Source: Aquila chrysaetos chrysaetos (taxonomy: Eukaryota; Chordata; Aves; Accipitriformes; Accipitridae). Taken from it: a stretch of DNA of 64,000 nt. Location of the stretch: assembly GCF_900496995.4 (NCBI RefSeq), contig NC_044018.1, positions 12,796,501-12,860,500 on the forward strand, read 5' to 3'. The first letter of the stretch is position 1. Every line of letters starts with the position of its first letter. Shown one piece after another: positions 40,201 through 48,890 of the stretch. The translations under genes and the position numbers were made by a program. The notes beneath the pieces were generated by a model. That model saw only the letters and a list, made by a program, of their open reading frames with translations. It was not told the origin of the DNA and made no database searches.

Positions 40201-43200
40201 GAAAAAATACAAGGAAATAAATATATATTATATGTGTGCATGTGTACATACAATTATATGGTGTATGAATTTTATATATATTTTTAAAAAAACATAAAAA
40301 ACATTTTGGTTCTGATTCAAATCCTGGTCCTTTCTGTTTCAGTCGGTCAGGGAGATGTCAGTAATACTGTAATGCTATAGATTTTACTGGAAAACGGCCT
40401 GGTTTAAGCAGATGCTGTTGTTTTCCAAGAGTACAAGCATCTATTATTTCATGAATAAATGCTGCTACTTAGGTCACTATCACCATCTCTTCTTAATTTT
40501 TGAGATTTGGGTCAGTCCTGCTAATTGCCCATGTTCATGCTCTTCATAAAAGGCAAATTCAATGTTGTCAAATAACCTTGGGATTTTGCCAGCTCTCTTT
40601 TCTGTTCCCATTCAGTCACACGCAGCTATGAAGGATGTAGATGATCTTAGCAGATACAGGTGCCTCCTCAGTGACATCAATTATTGAGCTGCTGTTCTCC
40701 CTGGAGTTGCATTTGCTTTTTTGCTGACTGACAAGAAAAATCTTGGCTTGCTTTAGCCTCTTGATTCCTTGATCATAAATCTGAGTACTCAAGGCATCAT
40801 GGGCCTATACCTTGTTATTAGAGATACACAGTAGTGACACCTGTAAGAACATATATTCACCTAATAAGGCTGAGCACATACAGAATTACACAAAGAGATG
40901 CAAGGAGCAATCTGAAGAAGTTTCCAGTAATTGGTTATAGCTGTCTTCTTATTCTTTCCCTCCTCCCACTCTACAGCATGTAATATAAGTTTATTCATAT
41001 TCCAGGCAAATAATAAAGATTGTAAAAATAACTCAACTGGAAGAGATTTTTTTTTTTTTTTAATTAAAGGGTGTTGCAAAGCTCCTTTTGCCAGGAAATT
41101 GCTTGTAATGTTGCTATGTGTACATATTATTTACAGCACATTTGTTTCAAGAAGTAAAAAGTTTATATTGCTCTATAAGTACATCCTAAGACACTGAGTG
41201 CTATTTGTCACAAATACGTGCTGTCAAGAAAGGCATCTCAACACAAAGGAACAGGAGCAGTTGTGCTAAATCTTTTGTGGTACATGTACATCCTGTCATT
41301 TGTTATGGAGAAATAATAACGGCACAAAAGTGCAGCTCCAGCAGACAGCGATGAACTGTCAGGGCTGGAGACACTGTGAATGAATGAACTACTGCTTGTT
41401 TTCTGGAGTTACTGCTGTGTATGCCGTTATATTAGTTTGGCTGAACAAGTCTGACATAAAGATTGATGCCACTTACTGGCTGTGGAGCCCCTCTGAAAAA
41501 CTGTTCTCACTCTCTTTCAGGAGGAAGCCTGCATTCCAGTGAATTGCTCCATATATTTGGTGAGGCATGACATACACTTTACAGAGGTCTGATGTACATC
41601 TGAATGTTTCTTCACGGTCATTCCTTCAATGCCTTATTTCAGAATGACTTCATTTTATTTGCTGTTCAAAGTCCTAGAGAAGATTAAAGAAATGTAAAGG
41701 CTGGTTCTTCAAGCATATACTCATTTTAGGAATGAGAATAATTTCCTCTGCCTTCAATGGCGCTATTCACATAGCTAATGTTAAATGTACTCTTGCTCAT
41801 CTGGACCTTTTTGTGAGCGTTCCTCAATTTTCACTGAAGTTACTGTGAACTTTTACATTACATTTGATAAAGTTTTGGATAAAGCCTTCATATACATACT
41901 AGGAAACTAATGTCTGCTAATTGCAAAGCTTTCAAAGTACCATAGAGGCTCATAGTGATCTTAAAGCTGATCAACTTTGAGATAATTATAAGTCTCAGTA
42001 AATTTATGTTAAACGCTTGGTACAAAAAATGCATCAAACAATAGGATTTTTACCTGAGGAGAGTGTAGAATTAAGTCCAAATTTAGATTCCCCATCTCTG
42101 GGAGAAAGAGTTCAAACATATGTCTCAAACTGCCTGAAAAGCTGGAGAAATTTAAACCATGTCTCATTTGTCAGATCTGAAAAGAGATTAAATCTTATTA
42201 AGTTTTGATTGATATTACACTAGTCAGTTCATCTTAGATTAGTTTCTCTGAGTTAGAAAACTTACGCTTTGTAAATTCATTTTATTATCAATGCAACACC
42301 ACAGGGCAGTCATCTTTTATACTGACATTAAAAAATGGAATGTGGTGAAATAGGTACTGAACACTATAATTAGGATTTTTTTTTTAAAAAGCCATTTTTA
42401 TTGTTTTATTAAATAAATCAACCTTAATTCAGATATCTGCATGCAATAAAACAATTTTTTAAATGATGGCAGACAACTATAAAAATTAGCTCAATATTAT
42501 AGGGTTTTTTACACCAAATTTTGTTTAAAGAGAAATTAGAAAACATTGGTTTTGGATTCTAGTATGTATTTTGCAGCTTAAACTCTACTTATGTTACAAG
42601 TAAAAAATGTGTCTGATTTATTGAGAGTTTATTTTACTTGTAAAGAATTCTAATAAGGACTTTTCTGTACATCTCCCAGGAAAACAAATTTTCTATTTTA
42701 GGTAAGATCGATGTTACATTTCAAGTTTCAAGATAATAAAAAGCTACTTTATCCATACAGGAAAATTCTATAAATAACATGAATAAAGTAACAAAATTAT
42801 TTTTCTTTTGAAATGTATATACTATCTATTTTTTTTTCTAGTTTGACTATTTAATTTATAGCATCTTGGAAAAATGTTACTTTTCCAGAAGAATTATTTG
42901 TCTAAGCTGTACAGCACACATGAAATCTTTTAAAATGTCAACTTGCAGTATTGTGTTTCTGCTTTTGGTCTATGTACCACCTGAGGAAGCTGGAATTAGA
43001 TACCCTATCACTGTGTAAAATAAGGCTATTACAACATATTTATTACAATTCTATATCAAAAAATATATTAATAATTATTTGTTTTCTTTAGATTAACACT
43101 TATGAGATTACTAACATTATCTTTAACACATTTTATTGCATATTATTACTCCTGCAGTCTACAAATTTTTTTAATCAAGATAATTTTTGTTAATAATATA

Positions 43201-43206
43201 GATGTG
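34241..43206. other. Non-genic AT-rich sequence
   Basis: Nearly 9 kb without a recognised gene or element. Items noted: a 27-bp palindrome at 36146-36172, AT-rich simple stretches at 37780-37815 and 40220-40300, and T/A runs at 41048-41062 and 42380-42390. A 90-base stretch at 39231-39322 is bracketed by AG and GTGAGT but is closed in all three frames. Confidence 0.55.
36146..36172. repeat. 27-bp near-perfect palindrome
   Basis: ATGCAAACAAATG (36146-36158), a single central A, then its exact reverse complement (36160-36172). Each half holds GCAAACA, which resembles a forkhead-type half site. No function can be concluded from one copy. Confidence 0.8.
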
Positions 43207-43221
43207 TGTGCTGGTTTTGGC
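43207..43221 (+). mobile_element. 15-bp LTR-terminus remnant at the arm 1 outer edge
   Basis: TGTGCTGGTTTTGGC is identical to the first 15 bases of the LTR at 45477. Its last three bases (GGC) are shared with the start of the CR1 sequence of arm 1. Left of it the sequence is unique AT-rich DNA. The corresponding CR1 position in arm 2 has no such sequence. Confidence 0.55.
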
Positions 43222-44272
43222 ATTAAGTACTTCAGCCTTTTCCTCATCCTTTGTCACTGTGTTTCCCCCCGCATCCAATAAAGGATGGAGATTCTCCTTA
43301 GCCCTCCTTTTGTTGCTAAGGTATTTGTAGAAACACTTTTTATTGTCTCTTATGGCAGTGGCCAGATTAAGTTCTAGCTGGGCTTTGACCCTTCTCATTT
43401 TCTCCATGCATAACCTCACGACATCCCTGGAGTCCTCCTGAGCCACCCCGCCCTCCTTCCGAAGGCCATAAACTCTCCTTTTTTTTCCTGCGTTCCAGCC
43501 AAAGCTCTCTGTTCAGCCAAGCCGGTCTTCTTCCCCACCGGCTCGTCTTCCGGCACATGGGGACGGCCTGCTCCTGCGCCTTTGAGGTTTCCTTCCTGAA
43601 GAATGTCCAGCCTTCCTGGACTCCTCTGCCCTTCAGGACTGCCTCCCAAGGGCCTCTGTCAACCAGTGTCCTAAGCAGGCCAAAGTCTGCCCTCTGGAAG
43701 TCCAAGGCAGCAGTTCTGCTGACCCCCCTCCTTACTTCTCCGAGAATCGAAATCTCGATCGTTTCGTGATCGCTCTGCCCAAGACGGCCTCCAACCATCA
43801 CATCACCCACAAGTCCTTCTCTGTTCGCAAACAACAGGTCCAGTGGGATGCCTTCCTTAGTTGGCGCCCTCACCAGCTGTGTCAAGAAGTTATCTTCCAC
43901 ACTCTCCAGGAACCTCCTAGACTGCTTCTTCTCTGCTGTGCTGTATTTCCAGCAGACATCTCATAAGTTGAAGTCCCCCACGAGAACAAGGGCTAGCGAT
44001 CGTGAGACTTTTCCCAGCTGCTTATAGAATATTTTGTCTGCCTCTTCATCCTGGGTGGGTGGTCTATAACAGACCTCCACCATGGTATCTGCCTTGTTGG
44101 CCTTCCCCTGATTCTTACCCATAAACACTCAACCCTATCATCACCAACATTAAGCTCTAGACAATCAAAACACTCCCTAAAATACAGGGCGACCCCACCG
44201 CCTCTGCTTCCTTGCCTATCCCTTCTAAAGAGTTTATAGCCATCCATCACAACACTCCAGCTGTGCAAGTTA
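43219..44272 (-). mobile_element. CR1 LINE fragment in arm 1 (endonuclease region)
   Basis: This is the minus-strand counterpart of the 5' third of the CR1 at 56842-59578. It starts inside the endonuclease ('HSWSVVMDGYKLFRRDRQG') and breaks off at 43219 before the RT, at the outer edge of the inverted duplication. Most arm-to-arm substitutions lie here, five of them within the 55 bases nearest the breakpoint. Confidence 0.92.
43367..44268 (-). pseudogene. CR1 ORF2 endonuclease remnant, arm 1
   Basis: Two minus-strand frames, 44268-43993 and 43900-43367, carry CR1 endonuclease blocks ('GGGVALYFRE' in the first; 'FLTQLVRAPTKEG', 'LDLLFANREGLVGDVM' and 'GRLGQSDHE' in the second). A frameshift after 'VRIRGRP' and a TGA after 'GDFNL' separate them, and both defects are shared with arm 2. 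An extra base in the T8 run of arm 1 (A8 on the coding strand) shifts the frame again, so the arms differ in their C-terminal reading. The piece cannot give a working protein. Confidence 0.85.
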
Positions 44273-44738
44273 AGACCCGTTTTGCATCATGAGTGCTCTA
44301 CCGTCATGATGGTATTCAGTTGCCTGAACACAGGCATTCAGTACAATTTAATCGCCTAGAGTCCTGAAGGGGTTTTCCCAGGCCCCTCCAAGCCCCTCCT
44401 AGTCTGACAGAAGTGACGCACATAGCGTTAGATGCCTATTTTTACACAAATCAAATCAACCCCAGGAGTAAGATTAATTTAATGTACCTCTGGGCATTTA
44501 AACTAGACTAGGTAACTAGTCTAACCTGGTCACATAGACAGTAGTTGGTAGAGAAAGAGGGAGCTTGCGTGGGAGACTCATACCATCTGAACATAGGTAC
44601 TTTAGAAGGGTGGGAAGAATTCCCTTTCTCTCTCCAGGGACCACTGAGGGAACTCAAACTCCTAAATTAGACAAATTTTAGATAGCTAAGTTTAGGGGAG
44701 GTCAATCTCTCCCTGAGCGACTGATAAACCAGTATGCT
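44273..44738. other. Unidentified segment of arm 1
   Basis: This 466-bp stretch is present in both arms without visible differences over its inner 360 bases. It has no open frame of note and I do not recognise a repeat family. It contains a C-rich part ('cccaggcccctccaagcccc') and the short inverted piece 'actagactaggtaactagtc'. It could be part of an unrecognised ERV or the host flank of the tRNA gene. Confidence 0.5.
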
Positions 44739-44796
44739 GATCTGACCTGATCCGATCCAATCCGATCTAATCTAATCTAATCTAATCTAATCTAAT
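44739..44796 (+). repeat. Degenerate TCTAA / GATCC pentamer array
   Basis: About six perfect TCTAA units are preceded by decayed GATCC-, GATCT- and GACCT-type units and followed by a T8 run. Arm 2 has one extra GATCC unit in the corresponding array (56311-56374). The array ends about 24 bp before the tRNA gene. Confidence 0.85.
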
Positions 44797-44819
44797 TTTT
44801 TTTGATAAAATCTTCGTGT

Positions 44820-44891
44820 TCCCTGGTGGTCTAGTGGTTAGGATTCGGCGCTCTCACCGCCGCGGCCCGGGTTCGATTCCCGGTCAGGGAA
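44820..44891 (+). tRNA. tRNA-Glu (anticodon CTC), arm 1 copy
   Basis: The 72-base sequence folds as a complete cloverleaf. The acceptor stem is TCCCTGG/TCAGGGA with one G-U pair, followed by a D arm and an anticodon stem CGGCG/CGCCG with loop CTCTCAC. The anticodon CTC at 44853-44855 reads the glutamate codon GAG. The T arm is CCGGG-TTCGATT-CCCGG and the discriminator base is A. Both internal Pol III promoter boxes are intact (A box 'TGGTCTAGTGG', B box 'GGTTCGATTCC'). There is no intron and no encoded CCA, so it looks like a genomic gene rather than a copied mature tRNA. Oddly, the first run of four T residues downstream is at 45415, some 520 bp away, so a normal Pol III terminator is missing. 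An identical copy lies at 56217-56288 on the other strand. Confidence 0.96.
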
Positions 44892-45471
44892 ACGGTCCTT
44901 CGCCCAGGGTGTGGGCCCTGACAAACAGGCAATGGGAAATGGGATGCATCCCATGGTATCTATTGCTCATAACTGCAGTCCCTTCTTACCAAAATTTATG
45001 ACTTAAACCATCTTTATATCCAACATGCAGATTTATATATTCTCATTAACTACTCTCCCTTAACAGATAGATAGTATTCTCCCATTCCATGGGCTTCCAC
45101 CAATCCTCCAAATGACTTAGGCCACATCTGGCAAGATGGGTGCTCAGCACAGGAGAAGCAGCGTGTTCAAGTGTTGGGTGCCAAGACCAGCTTCCTTTGG
45201 GTCCAGTTGCCCGGTTCCTTGTGAAGCTCACTCTGCATGGGTTCAGGTCGCTCCTGATACATTACTTCTCACAACATACGACTCACGTCACAGGTTATTT
45301 CTCCCCCAAGGTTAAACTTCCTTGAGGCACACACTGGATCTCCCCATCCTTCTGCATTCGCCACCAAGCACACTCAGGTCCTTGAGCGAAGACAATCCCA
45401 CGAATGGATTTGACTTTTCTCAAGGGAGGAGCAACCCACACCACCTTCCCCAGCCACTTCCCGATGTGCAT
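44892..45471 (-). pseudogene. Old ERV pol 3' end (integrase C-terminus), arm 1 copy
   Basis: Read on the minus strand from the LTR inward, the sequence resembles the C-terminal DNA-binding part of a retroviral integrase and what follows it in avian ERVs. It has a Trp/Gly/Lys-rich block, 'SSLEKSNPF', 'GGECRRMG' and 'VCLKEV', interrupted by stops. A 61-codon frame (45231-45046, 'HLEDWWKPMEWENTIYLL') follows. It is on the same strand as the integrase core at 46084-46920, and the reading resumes at the LTR insertion point, so both are halves of one old provirus split by the younger LTR. The part between about 45040 and the tRNA is unassigned. Confidence 0.6.
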
Positions 45472-45476
45472 GCACT
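45472..45476. repeat. Target site duplication GCACT (left)
   Basis: GCACT directly precedes the LTR of arm 1 and is repeated at 46084-46088. The same five bases flank the LTR of arm 2 (AGTGC at 55632-55636 on the plus strand). Confidence 0.9.
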
Positions 45477-45761
45477 TGTGCTGGTTTTGGCTGGGATAGA
45501 GTTAATTTTCTTCACAGTAGCTAGTATGGGGCTGTGTTTCAGATTTGTGCTGAAAACAGTGTTGATAATGCAGGGGTGTTTTGGTTATTGCTGAGCAGTG
45601 CTTACACAGCATCAAGGTATTTTCTGCTCCTCAGACTACCCCCCGCCCCACCAGCGAGGAGGCTGGGGGGGGCACAAGGAGTTGGGAGGGGACACAGCTG
45701 GCACAGCTGACCCCAAGGGACCAAAGGGATATTCCATATCATACGACGTCTCGTTCAGCAC

Positions 45762-45767
45762 TATAAA
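45762..45767 (+). promoter_or_regulatory. LTR TATA box
   Basis: TATAAA lies about 285 bp into the LTR, followed by GC- and AG-rich sequence. This is the expected place for the U3 core promoter. Confidence 0.65.
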
Positions 45768-45948
45768 GCTGGGGGAAGAAGAGGGAAGGGGAGGATGCTT
45801 GGAGTGATGGCATTTGTCTTCCCAAGTCACCGTTACACATGACGGAGCCCTGCTTTCCTGGAGATGGCTGAACACCTGCCTGCCCATGGGAGGTGGTGAA
45901 TGAATTCCTTGTTTTGCTTTGATTGTGTGTGTGGCTTTTGCTTTACCT

Positions 45949-45954
45949 ATTAAA
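45949..45954 (+). promoter_or_regulatory. LTR polyadenylation signal
   Basis: ATTAAA lies about 180 bp downstream of the TATA box and 130 bp before the LTR end. The T-rich region after it fits an R/U5 boundary. Confidence 0.6.
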
Positions 45955-46083
45955 CTGTCTTTATCTCAACCCATGGGTTTTCTCACTATTTTATGCTTCC
46001 GATTCTCTCCCCCATCCCACTGGTGGGGGAGTGAGCGAGTGGCTGTGTGGTGCTTAGCTGCTGGCTGGGGTTAAACCATGGCA

Positions 46084-46088
46084 GCACT
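46084..46088. repeat. Target site duplication GCACT (right)
   Basis: Exact repeat of 45472-45476. It shows that the solo LTR in arm 1 is still in its original insertion site. Confidence 0.9.
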
Positions 46089-46920
46089 ACAGGGACTGTA
46101 TCTCCTCCCACAGTATGTAGCATTTATGTTTGGACAGGACCAGGATGGTTAGCAGATCCTCTGCTGGTAACCAGTGAAGTGGCTTTTGCTAAATTTACAT
46201 TCTAGTGCTTCCATGCCCCATTTGCCCAATGCTTTCAACATAGTCTTTAAGAGTCCATTATATCTTTATATCTCTTAGTTTTTCCAGAGGGTTATGCATG
46301 ATAGGGGATGTGATACACCTAGTCAATGTCATGTTTCTTGGCCCGGGAGGTTAGGAGTTTGTTTTGGAAAAGAGTCCCACTGTCTGACTCAATTGTTTCT
46401 GGGGTACCATGTCGCACAAATTTGCCTTTCAAGGCCTAAGATGGTGTTTTGGGCAGTGCCATGGTTTACAGGATACTTTTCTAGCCACACGGTAGTTGCT
46501 TCCACCATGTTGAGTATGTAGTGCTTGCCTTGGTGTGTTTGTGACAGTGGTCTAATATAGCCAATTTGCCAGGCCTCACCATATCAAAAACCCAGCCACC
46601 GTCCTCTATTCCAGGGAGACTTTACTCATGTGGCTTGCACGTTTCACATTCATGGGTGACCTGTGTGATGGCCTCCATGGTCAGGTCCACTCCTAGATCA
46701 TGAGCCCATCGGTATGTTGCATCTCTCCTTAGATGTCCCAATGTTTCGTGGGCCCATCGAGCTACAAATAGCTCACTCTTTCACTCCCAGCCCAGGTCCA
46801 CCAGAGCTACTTCAATTTTGACAGCTGTCTATCTGTTCATTGTTTCGATGTTCTTCAGTGGTGTGGGTTTTGGGCATGTGAGCATCCACACAACATACCT
46901 TCAGAGCTACATCATGATAC
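46084..46920 (-). pseudogene. Old ERV integrase (zinc-binding and catalytic core), inactivated
   Basis: On the minus strand the order is: an N-terminal zinc-binding motif of HHCC type ('AHETLGHLRRDATYRW' then 'CETCK', about 46765-46630) and a core beginning 'GEAWQIGYI' (about 46575). The block 'ILNMVEATTVWLEKYP' follows, then an 'ESDSG' block with the second catalytic aspartate. The first catalytic aspartate is replaced by glycine and the glutamate region reads with lysine. Stops and frameshifts are numerous, so no enzyme can be made. The C-terminal part lies on the other side of the LTR at 45471 and below. This half is absent from arm 2. I assign it as ERV integrase from these motifs; the ERV class is uncertain. 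Confidence 0.78.
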
Positions 46921-48379
46921 AACATGGTACATAATGATAAACCAGTATTCTAATGAACAGTTAGGTATACTGCTTATTTTTCATACCTCCTTACTTTTCT
47001 TGGTCTGTTTATTTGGCTTGTAAAATTACTATTTGGAGGGCAAACTGATCTTTCCCTCTTTATCATGTTTGTGCTTCACAACTGCTTTGTAGATGGCTTG
47101 CAGGCAAGAACCATTTATGATAAAGGAATTAAATGTCGGTTTTCATGCTTCAACAGTTCCTATTCCACATTCTGCAGCAAACTATGTCAAGATGAAACTC
47201 AACCTTTAGCAGGACATAGCCTTACGTTCTGAGATTAGGGCTTGAACTATACCATGACATTGTGAGGGCTGTCTATAGGGAAGTGGGCTTCACCTTTCTT
47301 TTGGTGGGTTTTTTTTTGTTGTTCCTGAATCCTGGGGCATAGGATGATTTTCCAAAAATATCATTACATCCAGCATTCTTCTGCTTTTATGAGATAATCA
47401 CCCATACTGTTACATCTTTGCTAAAGACTTACTGTCATAATTTAGTTAGTCTTTATCATCATTAGTTTATGCTTTATTCTGGAATCTTTGGTGACTTATT
47501 TGTGACTGGAATAAATGGGACCAGCTCCCTTTTCAGCACTCAGTTCACTCACCAGTGAATTTTATTGCTCAAAATTTTTGGCCAACACTACATAACATAA
47601 GCATCTAGTTTTGCTATTCTTTTGTGCAATTCATAGTGTTGGATGAAGGTAAATATTTTTACTTCTATATTTATTGTCATATTTTAAAAACTTGTGATTT
47701 AAACAAAAATAATGTCTATTTTCTCTTCTTTTCCCCATTCATTATATTATTCCATTTCTGTAGTTCTATCATGGCACAATGGTAGAGATAATCCATATAA
47801 TTAAATTGACTCGAACAAAGGCTTTTGTTCTAATAGCTTCTTACCTTTTTTCATTTATATCAGTTATTGTCATTCATATAATCTAATACCTCTTCCTGCA
47901 ATCTTTTCTTTCTTAAACACCATGGCTACAAATAAATTTTTCAGCATCTGTTTTGGTTTACCTTTTCTAATAGGTATGATATTTGGGGTTTGGGGGTGGG
48001 GTGGGTAAGGACCTTTTTAATTTGAAATCTTTCATGCTTGTTCATTGGAGATAACTAGTTTTCTTTCTTTTTAGGGTTTTGTCTGTATATTGCATATAGC
48101 AACTGAGGGAGGAGCTACACTCTCCACAATTCTTTCAGCTTTCCATTGTCACTCAAAATTCTATAGTTTCTCCACTTCTGTGAGTCAATCTAAAGTCAGT
48201 CTCAATGGCAAGAGCAGCACTTAACATTACTACTTGTCTTCTATTGCTATTTTAAGCCACTGTACAATTTATTTGGAAAAATTTGCAGACCATTCATGGA
48301 ATAACAAATACAATGTGAGCATTCTGCTGCCTTTTATATTACTAGAAAATTCTGTACTTTCTTCTGTAGTAGGCCATTA
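46921..48379. other. Non-genic AT-rich spacer sequence
   Basis: Inside the spacer between the inverted arms. AT-rich, with no gene or transposon recognised. Confidence 0.55.
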
Positions 48380-48890
48380 TAGTCATAGAATCATAGAATG
48401 GTTTGGGTTGGAAGGCACCTCAAAGATCATCTAGTTCCTACTCCCCTGCCATGGGCAGGGACACCTTCCACTAGACCAGGTTCCTCAAAGCCCCATCCAA
48501 CCTGGCCTTGGATACTTCCAGGGATGGGGCATCCACAACTTCTCTGGGCAACCTGTTCAGTGCTTTACCACCCTCACAGGAAACAATTTCTTCCTTATAT
48601 CTAATCTAAATCTACCCTCTTTCAGTTTAAAGCCATTACCTCTTGTCCAATCACTAAACGCCCTTGTAAAAAGTCCCTCTCTGGCTTTCTTGTTGGCCCC
48701 CTTTAGGTACTGGAAGGCTGCAATAAGGTCTTCCTGGAGCCTTCTCTTCTCCAGGCTGAACAACCCCAACTCTCTCAGCCTATCCTCATAGAGGAGGTTC
48801 TCCAGCCCTCTGATCATCTTCGTGGCCCTCCTCTGGACTCACTCTAGCAGGTCCAAGTCCTTCTTGTGTTGGAGGCCCCAGAGCTTCCAC
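48380..48890 (-). mobile_element. CR1 LINE fragment, 3' end
   Basis: The plus strand opens with 'tcatagaatcatagaatgg' (octamer tail), followed by the typical 3' UTR and the ORF2 C-terminal block. It is closely similar to the CR1 at 1963-2440, including the same UTR wording, so both belong to one subfamily. The 5' truncation is at about 48890. Confidence 0.9.
48557..48817 (-). pseudogene. CR1 ORF2 C-terminus remnant (86 codons)
   Basis: It carries the blocks '[19 protein letters not shown]', '[12 protein letters not shown]', '[17 protein letters not shown]' and 'VRVVKH'. A missing base then breaks the remainder of the C-terminus. Fragment only; no catalytic part. Confidence 0.85.

Larger units (their letters stand above)
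45477..46083 (+). mobile_element. Solo LTR in arm 1 (607 bp)
   Basis: The element starts TGTGCTGG and ends ACCATGGCA, with TG..CA termini and a perfect 5-bp target duplication, GCACT. Forward orientation is shown by a TATA box followed by ATTAAA, and by arm 2, where the same end is followed by a primer-binding-site-like sequence. It interrupts an antisense older ERV pol. It differs from the LTR of arm 2 by about two adjacent-region substitutions near 45752. Small open frames inside it are chance. Confidence 0.94.
43219..46084 (+). repeat. Large inverted duplication, arm 1 (2866 bp)
   Basis: This interval is the reverse complement of 55024-57892 with about 14 substitutions and three indels counted by eye. 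The 3-bp length difference is fully explained by one extra 5-bp unit in the arm 2 TCTAA-type array and one extra base in each of two homopolymers of arm 1 (T8 versus 7 at 43480s and at about 44797). From the outside in, the arm contains CR1, an unidentified segment, a microsatellite, tRNA-Glu, old ERV pol and an LTR. Homology stops one base past the LTR end. The spacer to the partner arm is 8.9 kb. Confidence 0.95.

Noticed and set aside
41521-41560. Possible 40-base exon between CAG and GTGAGG
   Set aside because: Splice-like ends around a short open stretch are common by chance; no neighbouring exon or recognisable peptide supports it.
44739-44796. TCTAA/TTAGA array as an interstitial telomere
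   Set aside because: The unit is a pentamer (TTAGA), not TTAGGG, and it decays into GATCC-type units.
44816-45001. 61-codon frame over the tRNA gene, mirrored at 56107-56292
   Set aside because: It is the translated tRNA-Glu sequence and its flank, not a protein gene.
45322-45887. Open frames in the LTR and its flank as genes, mirrored at 55221-55786
   Set aside because: They cross the LTR promoter or the border between old pol and LTR, lie on both strands, and look conserved only because the arms are duplicates.
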